Shown in pieces: positions 51,465-60,425 of a stretch of DNA of 64,000 nucleotides. Numbering within the stretch: the stretch's first letter is position 1; every line of letters starts with the position of its first letter. Both the position numbers and the translations under genes were made by a program. The notes under the pieces were generated by a model. That model was given only the letters and a program-made list of their open reading frames with translations, was not told the DNA's origin and searched no databases. Source of the DNA: Bacteroidetes bacterium GWF2_38_335 (GTDB lineage: Bacteria > Bacteroidota > Bacteroidia > Bacteroidales > GWF2-38-335); NCBI GenBank assembly GCA_001769535.1, contig MEOH01000020.1, positions 1-64,000 of the forward strand. The letters are read 5' to 3'.

Positions 51465-52547
51465 ATGACAAAAACTTTTTATTCAGTTATTTCCGGAGCA
51501 GGACACTATCTTCCAGACCAGATAATTAAAAACGAAAATTTCTTAAATAGTCAATTTTACGAATCTACAGGAACAGTCATTAACCAGGATAACTCAGAAA
51601 TTATAGAAAAATTTCACCAGATTACCGGAATCAGTGAAAGAAGATACAGCAGCGATGAGCAGGTTACTTCCGATTTGGGATATCTTGCAGCTGTTGATGC
51701 AATAAATAAAACAAAGATTAACCCGGAAGAGCTTGATTATATTATTGTTGCTCATAATTTTGGGGATGTGAAAAGTGATAATCGCAAAAGCGATATGGTT
51801 CCCAGTTTGGCTTCAAGAATTAAAGCTAAATTGGAAATTCAGAACCCATATACAGTTGCCTATGATCTGCCTTTTGGCTGTCCGGGCTGGCTACAGGGAC
51901 TTATTCAGGCTGATTATTACATAAAATCAGGTGATGCAAAAAAAATCATGGTTATTGGCACTGAAACTTTATCCAGGGTTTCAGATCCACATGACCGCGA
52001 CAGTATGATTTATTCCGATGGAGCAGGTGCTGTAATTGTTGAAGCTGTGGAAAGTGAAACACCTGTTGGAATTTTATCGCACCTTACAAGAAGTGACGCA
52101 GTAGATTACGCATATCTTTTAAAAATGGATAAATCTTATAACTCAGAGTATAAGGGAAATGAAATATTTTTAAAGATGAATGGCCGCAAATTATATGAAT
52201 ATGCACTAAAAACCGTTCCTCAGGTTATCCAGGACGCTCTTGCAAAAGCCAAAGTTTCTATTGAAAACATTAAAAAAGTCCTGATTCATCAAGCTAATGA
52301 AAAAATGGATGATGCCATGCTTGAAAGGTTGTTTAGGTTGAATCATATAAAAGATATTCCTAAAATGATTATGCCTATGACCATTGCTGAATTTGGAAAT
52401 AATTCGGTTGCAACTTTACCCATTCTTTTCGATTTTATTTTCCATGGAAAAATGAAGGATCACAGCTTTAATAATGGTGATCATATTGTTTTTGCTTCTG
52501 TTGGGGCCGGAATGAATGCCAATGCTGTGGTTTACAGGATGCCGTAA
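51465..52547 (+). CDS. 3-oxoacyl-ACP synthase III (FabH-like) family protein
   Basis: A 360-residue thiolase-fold enzyme. The Cys-His-Asn triad is visible in DLPFGCPGW, VLIHQANEKM and FGNNSVATL; SDGAGAVIVE is the usual glycine-rich motif. Residues 30-55 (FYESTGTVINQDNSE) form an insertion typical of KAS III homologues outside fatty-acid initiation, so it may serve another acyl condensation. It is not next to other fatty-acid genes. The gene is convergent with mnmH: the two stop codons abut (52547/52548) with no terminator between. Confidence 0.88.
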   Translation: MTKTFYSVISGAGHYLPDQIIKNENFLNSQFYESTGTVINQDNSEIIEKFHQITGISERRYSSDEQVTSDLGYLAAVDAINKTKINPEELDYIIVAHNFGDVKSDNRKSDMVPSLASRIKAKLEIQNPYTVAYDLPFGCPGWLQGLIQADYYIKSGDAKKIMVIGTETLSRVSDPHDRDSMIYSDGAGAVIVEAVESETPVGILSHLTRSDAVDYAYLLKMDKSYNSEYKGNEIFLKMNGRKLYEYALKTVPQVIQDALAKAKVSIENIKKVLIHQANEKMDDAMLERLFRLNHIKDIPKMIMPMTIAEFGNNSVATLPILFDFIFHGKMKDHSFNNGDHIVFASVGAGMNANAVVYRMP

Positions 52548-53579
52548 TCATTTCAAATTCATTTTGAAAGATTCAAGAATCTTTTCAGCATTTTCACCAG
52601 AAACATCTGAGTCAGCATTTATAATGTAAATCTCTTTACATTTTCTTCGCGAAGTGGCATGTGAGTAAGTATGGTCATAATACTCCAGAAGCATTTCAGC
52701 AACAGCATTGAAATTTTCCTGTTGAAGTAAGTCAATGGTTGTTTTAACCTTGTTTGGCCCGTATTTCTTTGAAATTCGGTTGATGATTTCGCTCAATTGT
52801 TCCTTATCGAAATACGCATATTCCTTAACAATTCTTTTTATCCTTATTTCTAAAGGCAAATCCAGACGAAATTGGGCACATTCGTTCATGGCTTCATAAA
52901 GCCTGTCGGGCAATCTCACTTTTCCAATGGATTTACTTTCATCTTCGAGCCAGACTATTTCCTTTCTATTAATTTCGGAAAACGCTTTATATAAATCATT
53001 TTCAAACTGCTCATTTGTAGGTTGTTCAGGCTGTCCGAGTGCTCCGAAAGCTGAACCTTTATGGTTAGCTATTCCTTCAAGGTCAATTACCTGATGACCT
53101 CTATTTCTGATTTCGTGAATGACTTCAGTTTTTCCACTGCCTGTTAAACCACCAAGGATTACAGCTTTCAATGGTTGTTCCCATGATTTTCTGATAAAAG
53201 TCCGGTACGCTTTGTAACCACCTTCGAGCAGGGACACTTTAATTCCGACCAACTCAAAAAGCCATGCCATACTTTCACTGCGCATACCACCACGCCAGCA
53301 ATGCATTAGTATTTCACCGTTGGTGGCAATCTTCATGGCTTGTTTTGCTTTTTCGGCAAAATCAGGGCCGGCAAGTTTAAGTCCTGAAATAATAGCAGCT
53401 TTTGATCCTTCTCTTTTGTATGTAGTTCCTACAATGGCTCTTTGCTCATCGGTGAAGAGGGGAATGTTAATGGCGCCCGGAATATGTCCTGCATTGTATT
53501 CGAGTGGTGCTCTTACATCAATGACAGGCAGCTTTTTTGCTAAATCAAGAAATTCTCCGGGTTGGATTTTTACAGCCAA
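52548..53579 (-). CDS. mnmH: tRNA 2-selenouridine synthase
   Basis: A 343-residue enzyme with an N-terminal rhodanese domain (VIDVRAPLEYNAGHIPGAINIP; catalytic Cys in LMHCWRGGMRS near 94) and a C-terminal P-loop domain (GGLTGSGKTEV near 145). MnmH replaces sulfur by selenium in 2-thiouridine at the wobble position of tRNA-Lys/Glu/Gln through a geranylated intermediate. Its presence implies selenophosphate (SelD) in this organism, although selD is not in the window. It is 60 nt downstream of the GNAT gene on the same strand. Confidence 0.94.
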   Translation of the reverse strand: MAVKIQPGEFLDLAKKLPVIDVRAPLEYNAGHIPGAINIPLFTDEQRAIVGTTYKREGSKAAIISGLKLAGPDFAEKAKQAMKIATNGEILMHCWRGGMRSESMAWLFELVGIKVSLLEGGYKAYRTFIRKSWEQPLKAVILGGLTGSGKTEVIHEIRNRGHQVIDLEGIANHKGSAFGALGQPEQPTNEQFENDLYKAFSEINRKEIVWLEDESKSIGKVRLPDRLYEAMNECAQFRLDLPLEIRIKRIVKEYAYFDKEQLSEIINRISKKYGPNKVKTTIDLLQQENFNAVAEMLLEYYDHTYSHATSRRKCKEIYIINADSDVSGENAEKILESFKMNLK

Positions 53580-53639
53580 TGTAATTCAATTTAAAAATGA
53601 TCAGGATGCAAATGTATAAAATGCCCTGACAGGAATCCT

Positions 53640-54122
53640 CTACAATCTGAAAATAAAATCATATTTTGCATCACCGGGTTGATAAAAGTCCTGAATAATT
53701 GCTTCCGCTATATATCCGTTTGTTTCATAAAATTTTCTTGTAGGAAGATATTTTTCAATTCCGGATGTCTCTGCAACTACCAGTCTGCCACCCATTTTCT
53801 TTATTGCCTCATGGGTTTTTTCAAGCAACATTTTTCCCAGTCCTTTTCCCCTGAAATCATGATGCGTGGCAATCCAGTACAAATCGTAACTTCCAACAGT
53901 ACAGGCGATAGGTCCGTAACATGAATAGGCCACCGTGCGGCCATCTACTTCAAGAAACAGGAAGTAATACTCTGATTTTTCCTGTCCCTGATCAAGAGCT
54001 TCCTGGGCGAGTTCAACGGCAACCGGAATTTCATAATCATAGAAAAAGCCTGTTGATTTCACGATATCCCTGACTGATTCGGGATCGGAATTTTTCATTT
54101 GGTTGCGGAATGTAATGTTCAT
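53640..54122 (-). CDS. GNAT-family N-acetyltransferase, last member of the KamA/ATP-grasp cluster
   Basis: A 160-residue acetyltransferase. The acetyl-CoA loop reads HHDFRGKGLGKMLLE, preceded by the strand YDLYWIATH. The N-terminal half carries TGFFYDYEIPVAVELAQEALDQG. It is too short to be AblB (beta-lysine N6-acetyltransferase), yet its position, 7 nt after an ATP-grasp ligase and in one strand with a lysine 2,3-aminomutase-like gene, makes an amino acid or dipeptide the likely acceptor. Confidence 0.85.
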   Translation of the reverse strand: MNITFRNQMKNSDPESVRDIVKSTGFFYDYEIPVAVELAQEALDQGQEKSEYYFLFLEVDGRTVAYSCYGPIACTVGSYDLYWIATHHDFRGKGLGKMLLEKTHEAIKKMGGRLVVAETSGIEKYLPTRKFYETNGYIAEAIIQDFYQPGDAKYDFIFRL

Positions 54123-54129
54123 AGTTTTC

Positions 54130-55116
54130 TTATCTTAGGTTTCTTGTTGCATCTTCAATTATTCTGACAACTGCGCTGGTGAATGTGTATCCGGCTTTTT
54201 CGCAGGCGCTGTAAAACCCGCTCCCGGGTGTAATACATGGATTGGCATTGACTTCAAGAACATAGGGATTGCCTTGCTTATCAACCCTGAAATCAACCCT
54301 TACAAATCCTGAAAGTTCGAAAGCATTCCAGCATTCAACACATATTTTTTTCAGTTTATCAACCAGTACGTTTTCAGAAGTTTCATCAATAAAACTGCGT
54401 GAAGTATTCTCATATTCAAAGCTGCCTTCTTCCCATTTTGCCCTGAAACCCATAATTTTCGGTTTGTCTTCGGGAAAATTGTGAAAGTTCATTTCCGGAA
54501 TAGGTAAAATCTCGGGACCTTTGTTTCCGCCCAGCATAGAGATATTGAATTCACGTCCGTCAACATATTCTTCAATGAAGAAATGATTTGTGCTCATGGT
54601 TTTGATTTTGTCAAATTTATCCACATCGGCACCTTTGAAAACCAAATCATCGTCGAATCCAAGAGAACCATCTTCGAGCTTGGGTTTTACCAGATAAGTT
54701 TTATCTTTTTTTAATTTGTGGGTTTCGTTAAGCTCGGCAGATTCGGGGGTCGGAATGTTGTTACGCTGCATCCAGACTTTTGCAAGCGGTTTGTTTGTGG
54801 TAATGAACAAACCATTTGTATTGACACCGGTATAGGGAATGCGTAGGTTGTTATATAAAGCCGGAGCAAAATATAAAAGTTCACCGTGGTTGTTGATGCT
54901 TTCAACCAGATTAAAAATCAAATCGGGTTTTTCGTCCAGAAGGGCTTTTTTGAATTTTGAAAGATCCAGGTTCACAGTAACCCTTGAAGTTTCATAACCA
55001 AGCTCTTTGAGGCAATTCTCTGCCAATTCTACCTGATCAAAAATATCCAGTTCATCCGGACCGGCATTTTCCTGCACTTCATTGAATGCGATTACAACTT
55101 TTTTAATTTCTTTCAT
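54130..55116 (-). CDS. ATP-grasp ligase, D-Ala-D-Ala-ligase-like (second of two)
   Basis: A 328-residue ATP-grasp enzyme. Motifs are IPYTGVNTNGLFITTNK (pre-ATP-grasp domain), KPKLEDGSLGFDDDL (glycine-rich phosphate loop), FIEEYVDGREFNISML, FVRVDFRVDKQGNPYVLEVNANPCITPGSG (abridged; metal-binding Glu/Asn in EVNANP). Ddl enzymes end in EVNTxPGFT; the difference NPCITPGSG suggests another acceptor. It is not next to mur genes but to KamA, another ATP-grasp and a GNAT, so an amide-forming role on a beta-amino acid is proposed. Confidence 0.88.
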   Translation of the reverse strand: MKEIKKVVIAFNEVQENAGPDELDIFDQVELAENCLKELGYETSRVTVNLDLSKFKKALLDEKPDLIFNLVESINNHGELLYFAPALYNNLRIPYTGVNTNGLFITTNKPLAKVWMQRNNIPTPESAELNETHKLKKDKTYLVKPKLEDGSLGFDDDLVFKGADVDKFDKIKTMSTNHFFIEEYVDGREFNISMLGGNKGPEILPIPEMNFHNFPEDKPKIMGFRAKWEEGSFEYENTSRSFIDETSENVLVDKLKKICVECWNAFELSGFVRVDFRVDKQGNPYVLEVNANPCITPGSGFYSACEKAGYTFTSAVVRIIEDATRNLR

Positions 55117-55133
55117 AAGAAAAAATTTATTCT

Positions 55134-55236
55134 ATGGTTCTTTTTGTTCTTTTTTTTTGTTTTTGTTTTTGTTTTTGTTTTTTTGCTGTTCCAAGTTTAC
55201 AACTTGGAACATGCAACTTGGAACATGCAATATGCA
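55134..55236. repeat. Simple repeats between the two ATP-grasp genes
   Basis: GTTTTT is repeated four times (55158-55182) within a longer T/G tract, followed by copies of AACTTGGAACATGCA (55199-55230) and a CCAAGTT-TACA-AACTTGG palindrome (55190-55206). The 124-nt gap is the only wide one in the cluster, perhaps after repeat expansion. Confidence 0.6.
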
Positions 55237-55240
55237 ACAG

Positions 55241-56218
55241 TTAATTATTCAGTCTTTCAACAGCCGAATCCATAATCATTTTAATCAGTTCCTCGTAGCT
55301 GATTCCTGCAAAACGACTGAGTATTGGCAGATCGGAGTGAATTGAATTCATTCCGGCCAACGGATTCACCTCAATAAAATTCAGAATTCCATTTTCATCC
55401 ATTCTGATGTCAATTCTTCCGCCATCACGGCAAGAGAGCACCTTCCAGCATTTTTCAGTCAGCTCAAAACAAAGTTTTGCCACTGATTCTTCGGGAACTG
55501 AATAATCAATATAGTTCTCGTAATTTTCTTTGTTTTCCAGACTGTAAATTTTGGTTTTTTCATTTTCACGGTAAACAACCTCCATAAGTCCAATTGCTCT
55601 GGTTTTTCTTCCGGTACCCACAATTCCGACTGTAAATTCCCTTCCGGGGAGAAACCTTTCGACCAGAACGGGTTGTTTGAATTTTTTCAGGAGCATGGAA
55701 CAAACTTCTTTCAGTTGTTCAGGCGAAGAGATTTTTGAAAGTCCGGAAATACCCTTGCCGGTTCCTTCGGCCACCGGTTTGGCAAATAAGGGATATTGGA
55801 GTTTTATATCATTAACATCTTCGATGGATTCCACAACAGCAAAATCGGGAGTAGGCAATCCGGCATCCCTGATAATCCTTTTTGTCAGACCTTTGTGGAG
55901 GGTTAATCCGAGCACTACGCCATCAGAAAAAACATAGGGAATATTATAAGCATCGAGGAGACATGGAACTTGTGCTTCACGGGCAAGTCCATACATTCCT
56001 TCGGAAATATTGAAAACGATATCCCATTTTTTTCCATCAACAAGTTTTTTTGCAAGACTGCGCACATGACCGATACGCTCAGTTTGGTATCCGTTGTGTT
56101 GCAACGCGTTTTCGATGTGGATTATGGTTTCTTCCTTATCAAATTCAGCAGTTTCTTCATGACCAAAACCTTCCTTCAGGTAGTCATCCCGAAGGTCATA
56201 CGTTATTCCGACAAGCAT
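55241..56218 (-). CDS. ATP-grasp ligase, D-Ala-D-Ala-ligase-like (first of two)
   Basis: A 325-residue ATP-grasp enzyme beginning MLVGITYDLRDDYL. The segment NISEGMYGLAREAQVPCLLDAYNIPYV (abridged) matches the Ddl-type N-domain, KPVAEGTGKGISG is the phosphate loop, LVERFLPGREFTVGIVG the central strand, and FIEVNPLAGMN carries the metal-binding Glu and Asn. It differs from the downstream ligase over its whole length, so the two probably add different groups. It starts 11 nt after kamA and is likely translated from the same message. Confidence 0.88.
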   Translation of the reverse strand: MLVGITYDLRDDYLKEGFGHEETAEFDKEETIIHIENALQHNGYQTERIGHVRSLAKKLVDGKKWDIVFNISEGMYGLAREAQVPCLLDAYNIPYVFSDGVVLGLTLHKGLTKRIIRDAGLPTPDFAVVESIEDVNDIKLQYPLFAKPVAEGTGKGISGLSKISSPEQLKEVCSMLLKKFKQPVLVERFLPGREFTVGIVGTGRKTRAIGLMEVVYRENEKTKIYSLENKENYENYIDYSVPEESVAKLCFELTEKCWKVLSCRDGGRIDIRMDENGILNFIEVNPLAGMNSIHSDLPILSRFAGISYEELIKMIMDSAVERLNN

Positions 56219-56229
56219 ATATATATTAT

Positions 56230-57495
56230 TTATTCCGTGTAATCCGGATATAAATAGGTTTTGCCTTCGTAATTTTTCAGTTTCAGTCCATTCTTTCCGT
56301 GTGAAGCAACATAGTTGGGCAATAAAGGAATTTTTCCTCCGCCGCCCGGGGCATCAATCACGTATGTGGGAATAGCATAACCCGAAGTAAAACCTCTTAA
56401 TCCTTTAATAATTTCCAACCCTTTTTGGACGGTTGTCCTGAAATGCCCCGAGCCCAGTATCGGATCGCATTGATACAGATAATATGGGCGTACGCGGAAT
56501 TTCAAAAGTCCGGTCATTAATTTACGCATCACTTCAACATCGTCATTTATTCCTTTAAGAAGGACGGTCTGACTGCCAAGCGGAATGCCTGCATTAGCCA
56601 GCATGGCTGTTGCTTCCTGCACTTCGGGAGTTAGTTCGTTGGGGTGTGTAAAATGAATGCTGACAAATAAAGGATGATATTTTTTGAGCATATCGGTGAA
56701 TTTCAGGGTAATGCGCTGTGGCAATACGGCAGGAACTTTTGTGCCGATACGGATAATTTCAACATGAGGAATTGCGCGAAGTCTTTTTAATATGTATTCT
56801 AAACGTTCTTCGGGAAGGGTAAACGGGTCACCGCCCGACATGAGCACATCGCGGATTTCAGGATGATCTTCAATATATTTAAATGCAGGTTCAAGGTCAT
56901 GTGTTGAAAAATGTGATTTTTCCTTTTTTGCAACCATATGCGAACGGGTACAGTATCTGCAATATGTGCTGCAAAAACCTGTAGCCAAAAATAAAACCCT
57001 GTCAGGATATCTGTGTACAAGATTATGAACCGGACTGCAATCATTTTCGTGAAGGGGATCCGAAGATTCACCTTCAAAGATTTTAAACTCCTCTGTTGAC
57101 GGAACGACTGCTTTGAACAATGGGTCATTTGGGTTTGAAAAATCTATCAGACTGGCATAATAAGGAGTTATTCTCAATGGAAGGGAGTCTTTATTGCCCT
57201 GTTCATGAGTGATGTTTAACTTAACGTGGAAAAATTTTTCGAGTTGGGAATAATATCTGAAGCTATTTCTGATCTGCCAGTGCCAGTCATTCCATTCCGA
57301 ATCAATTACACCGGGCAGGTATTCTTTTCTAAAGTCTAAGGTTGATTTTACTCTGTTTGAGTGAAGTAATGAATCTATTAATTTATGTCTGTTGATATGG
57401 TAGGGCTTAACCGAACTTGGAGGTTCTTCATCTCGGTTAACCTCTGTTTCTTTTATAAGTGAATCACTTAAAGAATTGCTTGCCATCGTTTTCAA
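56230..57495 (-). CDS. kamA: Lysine 2,3-aminomutase-family radical SAM enzyme
   Basis: A 421-residue KamA-type enzyme. The radical SAM cluster is CSTYCRYC (Cys175, 179, 182). The PLP Lys is in DAPGGGGK. The two Asp that bind the lysine side chain in the Clostridium enzyme are kept: YQCDPILG and YVIDAPGGGGK. This favours lysine over glutamate as substrate, producing beta-lysine. The C-terminal Zn-binding Cys of the clostridial enzyme are absent. Length argues against EpmB (about 340 residues). It heads a minus-strand cluster with two ATP-grasp ligases, a GNAT and mnmH. The ATG at 57486 is an alternative start. Confidence 0.9.
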   Translation of the reverse strand: MKTMASNSLSDSLIKETEVNRDEEPPSSVKPYHINRHKLIDSLLHSNRVKSTLDFRKEYLPGVIDSEWNDWHWQIRNSFRYYSQLEKFFHVKLNITHEQGNKDSLPLRITPYYASLIDFSNPNDPLFKAVVPSTEEFKIFEGESSDPLHENDCSPVHNLVHRYPDRVLFLATGFCSTYCRYCTRSHMVAKKEKSHFSTHDLEPAFKYIEDHPEIRDVLMSGGDPFTLPEERLEYILKRLRAIPHVEIIRIGTKVPAVLPQRITLKFTDMLKKYHPLFVSIHFTHPNELTPEVQEATAMLANAGIPLGSQTVLLKGINDDVEVMRKLMTGLLKFRVRPYYLYQCDPILGSGHFRTTVQKGLEIIKGLRGFTSGYAIPTYVIDAPGGGGKIPLLPNYVASHGKNGLKLKNYEGKTYLYPDYTE

Positions 57496-57898
57496 GTTAT
57501 TTATCGTTGATAATTAAATAAATTACTATAATTTTATTGATACAATTTTACATCAAAAATGAGAAAATGATTACTCTGATGTTGAAAAAATACATTGATT
57601 TTTCAACCGCATTTCTGATTTTTTTAATATTTATAACATGTTGATTGTCAGTAGTTAAAAACATGATTTTTTCGACTTTATTAACATTTTGAAAATCACC
57701 CTTTTAAAAACAGGTATTTTTTTTTGTAATAAAAAGGTCATTTATTTTTCTATTGAATAATTTGATGATAAATTTCGGGAAAAAATGGACTTTTTTTTTA
57801 TGATTCAGAGCAAAATATTCAAGGTTATTCGTTTTGATCCGGACAACTTAATGAAATTAAAATGCATTATATAATTGTCTGCTTAAAAATATCTGAAA
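57496..57898. other. AT-rich divergent promoter region
   Basis: About 400 bases between kamA (minus) and the PorP-like gene (plus). Long T and A runs are present but no clear TTTG/TAnnTTTG pair, repeat or short gene could be fixed. Confidence 0.5.
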
Positions 57899-58843
57899 AT
57901 GATAGAAAACTTTACGAAAATAAAAACTTTTACTTTGGTTCTTTTTATTGGACTTTTTCCATGTTTTTCCTTTTCTCAGCTATATTATCCCGGCGAAATA
58001 ATGCATTTTAATACAAGTATAAATCCTTCTGCGGCAACATCCACCACTGCCAATAAACTGCTAAGGTTTTCACATACCGGGTTTCCATTTAACAGTGGTG
58101 CTTACAGAAGTACTTATTTGCAATATTCAAAATCATTTCCATCCATTTTCTCCGGCGCCGGTGTTCTTTTTGAAAACCAATATTATGGTAAAAACAAAAG
58201 CTATTCCTATACATCATTATCACTTGCTTACAGAAATGTTATTTTCAATCAGGCCTTTATTTCAATTGGTATTGCACCAAAATATATTCGTGTGAATGCT
58301 CCCGGGGGGTATTTTGAAAATTACTCTTTTTTTGAAAACGAAACAGGGTATTCACAAAACAACTTGAATTTTAATCTTTCATTATCTGTTTTCAGCGAAA
58401 AGGACAGTTATTTTCTTTCTGCAGGTATTGTCAATTATATTCCGGAGTTCATGCAGCTTTCAGAGAACAGGAATTTTCCGGTTTACAGGTTTATTAATGT
58501 CGGGAATATTTATAAGTTTTTCAAACAGGGAACTACCAATACCAGATTGTTTTTTACTTATTTTAATTTAATGGATTTGAATGAAGTTCTACGCAATTCA
58601 TATTCGATAACTTTTTCTACACCAATAAGATTAACTAGAATGGCTACATGGATTCCTGGTATTTTTGTTTGTTATTCTGATAACTCAGTTCTTGATTTAT
58701 CTCCGGTTATTACCTTTAGTAAAAGAATGGGAATTGGAATAGTGAATTACCGTTTATCAGCAGTGACAAGTTACGATTGTACAGATTACACAACATTATA
58801 TAAAATGAAAGTTCAATTCAGTATCAACTATAATTTCAGATAA
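57899..58843 (+). CDS. PorP/SprF-like T9SS outer-membrane protein (second copy)
   Basis: A 314-residue exported protein: hydrophobic signal (TFTLVLFIGLFPCFSFSQ) and a mature N-terminus LYYPGEIMHFNTSINPSAAT that recalls the NPA(E/A)T signature of PorP/SprF. Strands follow to the end (VQFSINYNFR) as expected of an outer-membrane barrel. It is more divergent than the 32863 protein. The next gene (MuiA-like) begins 1 nt after its stop, so they form an operon; its T9SS cargo, if any, is not obvious nearby. Confidence 0.75.
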   Translation: MIENFTKIKTFTLVLFIGLFPCFSFSQLYYPGEIMHFNTSINPSAATSTTANKLLRFSHTGFPFNSGAYRSTYLQYSKSFPSIFSGAGVLFENQYYGKNKSYSYTSLSLAYRNVIFNQAFISIGIAPKYIRVNAPGGYFENYSFFENETGYSQNNLNFNLSLSVFSEKDSYFLSAGIVNYIPEFMQLSENRNFPVYRFINVGNIYKFFKQGTTNTRLFFTYFNLMDLNEVLRNSYSITFSTPIRLTRMATWIPGIFVCYSDNSVLDLSPVITFSKRMGIGIVNYRLSAVTSYDCTDYTTLYKMKVQFSINYNFR

Positions 58844-58844
58844 A

Positions 58845-60425
58845 ATGAAAAAATTTATTCTTTTAACTCTGGCGGCTTTTTTTGGCCTGATTGCAAATGC
58901 GCAAGTAAATGAAACAGAAATAACTCCGCGGATCAAAGAGGTTACCGTTTATACCTCGTCTGCCGAAATTGCCTATGAACAGGAAGTGAACCTGAAAGCC
59001 GGGAAAAACATGGTGGTTTTCACTGGCTTATCAACTTTTATAGAGTATAACACTATAAATGTGAGTGTCGATAAGCAGGATATAAACATCATAACTGTGA
59101 CTGACAGAATAAATTTTCTAAAGGAAAATTCCATTGACAGCAAAAATATCACCAATCTTGAAGACAGTATTGAAAGATTGAAAAAGGAAAAACTGCTGAT
59201 AGGATGCCGTACCGATGCGCTTGCAAGTGAGAAAAATGTGCTGTCCAAGAATGAATTTATTGGGGGAAAGGACAACGAAGTCAATACAACTGAAATTGAA
59301 AAAGCGTCCCAGTTTTTCGGACGCAGATATTACGAGATAAATAAGGAACTGTTTGTGCTTAATGAAAAAGAAAATGATATTGCTTACAGGATCAAAAAAT
59401 TCGAATCACAGATCAGTCAGCTCTCTGTGAGAAAAACTTCCAATGTGTCAGAAATTATTATTGTGCTTAATTCCAAAACAGCTCAAAAAGCCAAATTCAA
59501 TTTTAAATATCTGACATCTAAAGGAGGTTGGGCTCCGGTTTATGATTTGAAATATTATGGTCCGGACAGACCCCTCGAATTTGTTTTCAGAGCCAATGTT
59601 TTTAATGCATGCGGAATTCCCTGGGATGAGGTCAGTATAAAATTGTCAACAGCCGATCCCATCAGTGGATTTAATGCGCCCACATTAAACGGGAATAACG
59701 AGCAGACAAAAATTCCTGAAAATGTAACCTATGAAGGTAAGCAGGTTACTTTCCGGCAAATTGAAGTACCTGATGTTATTGCTGAATATAAAATTGAACA
59801 TCAGTACTCGGTTCCTTCCGATGCAAAACCCTATCTTGTTGATGTTTCTTCATTCGAAGTGCAATCATCATTCAAATATCTGTTAATTCCGAAAGTCGAT
59901 CCCTTTGGTTTCCTCATGGCTGATATTCCCGATTGGAACCGGCACAATCTGATTCCGGGTACAACCAACGTTTATAATATGGGTACTTATATGGGTAAAA
60001 CATTTTTAAATACCTATGCACCAAATGATACACTCAGTGTTTATCTGGGAAAAGACAGCAAGGTGCAGGCCATGCGCAAGGAGACAATTGACAACAAGAA
60101 CCGCAACATCATTGGTAATTTTGAAATTGAAGAGTCTGCAATTAATATTGTAGTTAAAAATGCCTACAGCGGTGCTTTGCAGGTAGAACTTCTTGATCAG
60201 GTTCCTTATGTTGATGAAGAGGATAAAATTAAACTTCAATTGTTTAACATCGAAGGAGCAGAGTATGTGAAGGCAGATGGAGAACTTCGCTGGAATTTTA
60301 AACTGGAATCGAAAGAGACTAAAGAAATCAGTTTCAAATATACTTTAAAAACTCCGAAAGACCTTTGGGAAAGCAACAGGTACGCAAAAAAGAGGTTCAG
60401 AACTATTTCATGCCCGGCGTTTTAA
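58845..60425 (+). CDS. MuiA-family (DUF4139/DUF4140) exported protein
   Basis: A 526-residue protein with signal peptide (cleavage after ANAQ near residue 19). Residues 30-125 are DUF4140 (ITPRIKEVTVYTSSAEI), 95-200 predict coiled coil, and 205-520 are the DUF4139 beta domain (TSKGGWAPVYDLKYYG, YLLIPKVDPFGFLMADI, SFKYTLKTPK). The family is named mucoidy inhibitor A after a Streptomyces gene, but its biochemical role is unknown. Coupled with a PorP-like barrel upstream. Confidence 0.87.
   Translation: MKKFILLTLAAFFGLIANAQVNETEITPRIKEVTVYTSSAEIAYEQEVNLKAGKNMVVFTGLSTFIEYNTINVSVDKQDINIITVTDRINFLKENSIDSKNITNLEDSIERLKKEKLLIGCRTDALASEKNVLSKNEFIGGKDNEVNTTEIEKASQFFGRRYYEINKELFVLNEKENDIAYRIKKFESQISQLSVRKTSNVSEIIIVLNSKTAQKAKFNFKYLTSKGGWAPVYDLKYYGPDRPLEFVFRANVFNACGIPWDEVSIKLSTADPISGFNAPTLNGNNEQTKIPENVTYEGKQVTFRQIEVPDVIAEYKIEHQYSVPSDAKPYLVDVSSFEVQSSFKYLLIPKVDPFGFLMADIPDWNRHNLIPGTTNVYNMGTYMGKTFLNTYAPNDTLSVYLGKDSKVQAMRKETIDNKNRNIIGNFEIEESAINIVVKNAYSGALQVELLDQVPYVDEEDKIKLQLFNIEGAEYVKADGELRWNFKLESKETKEISFKYTLKTPKDLWESNRYAKKRFRTISCPAF

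Noticed and set aside
54130-56218. The two ATP-grasp genes as ordinary ddl for cell-wall synthesis
   Set aside because: They lack the EVNTxPGFT ending, are two different ligases side by side and sit with kamA and a GNAT instead of mur genes. A cell-wall role is not excluded but is less likely.
56230-57495. KamA-like enzyme as EpmB or glutamate 2,3-aminomutase
   Set aside because: It is about 80 residues longer than EpmB, no epmA or efp gene is adjacent, and the two Asp of the lysine pocket are present where glutamate mutases differ.
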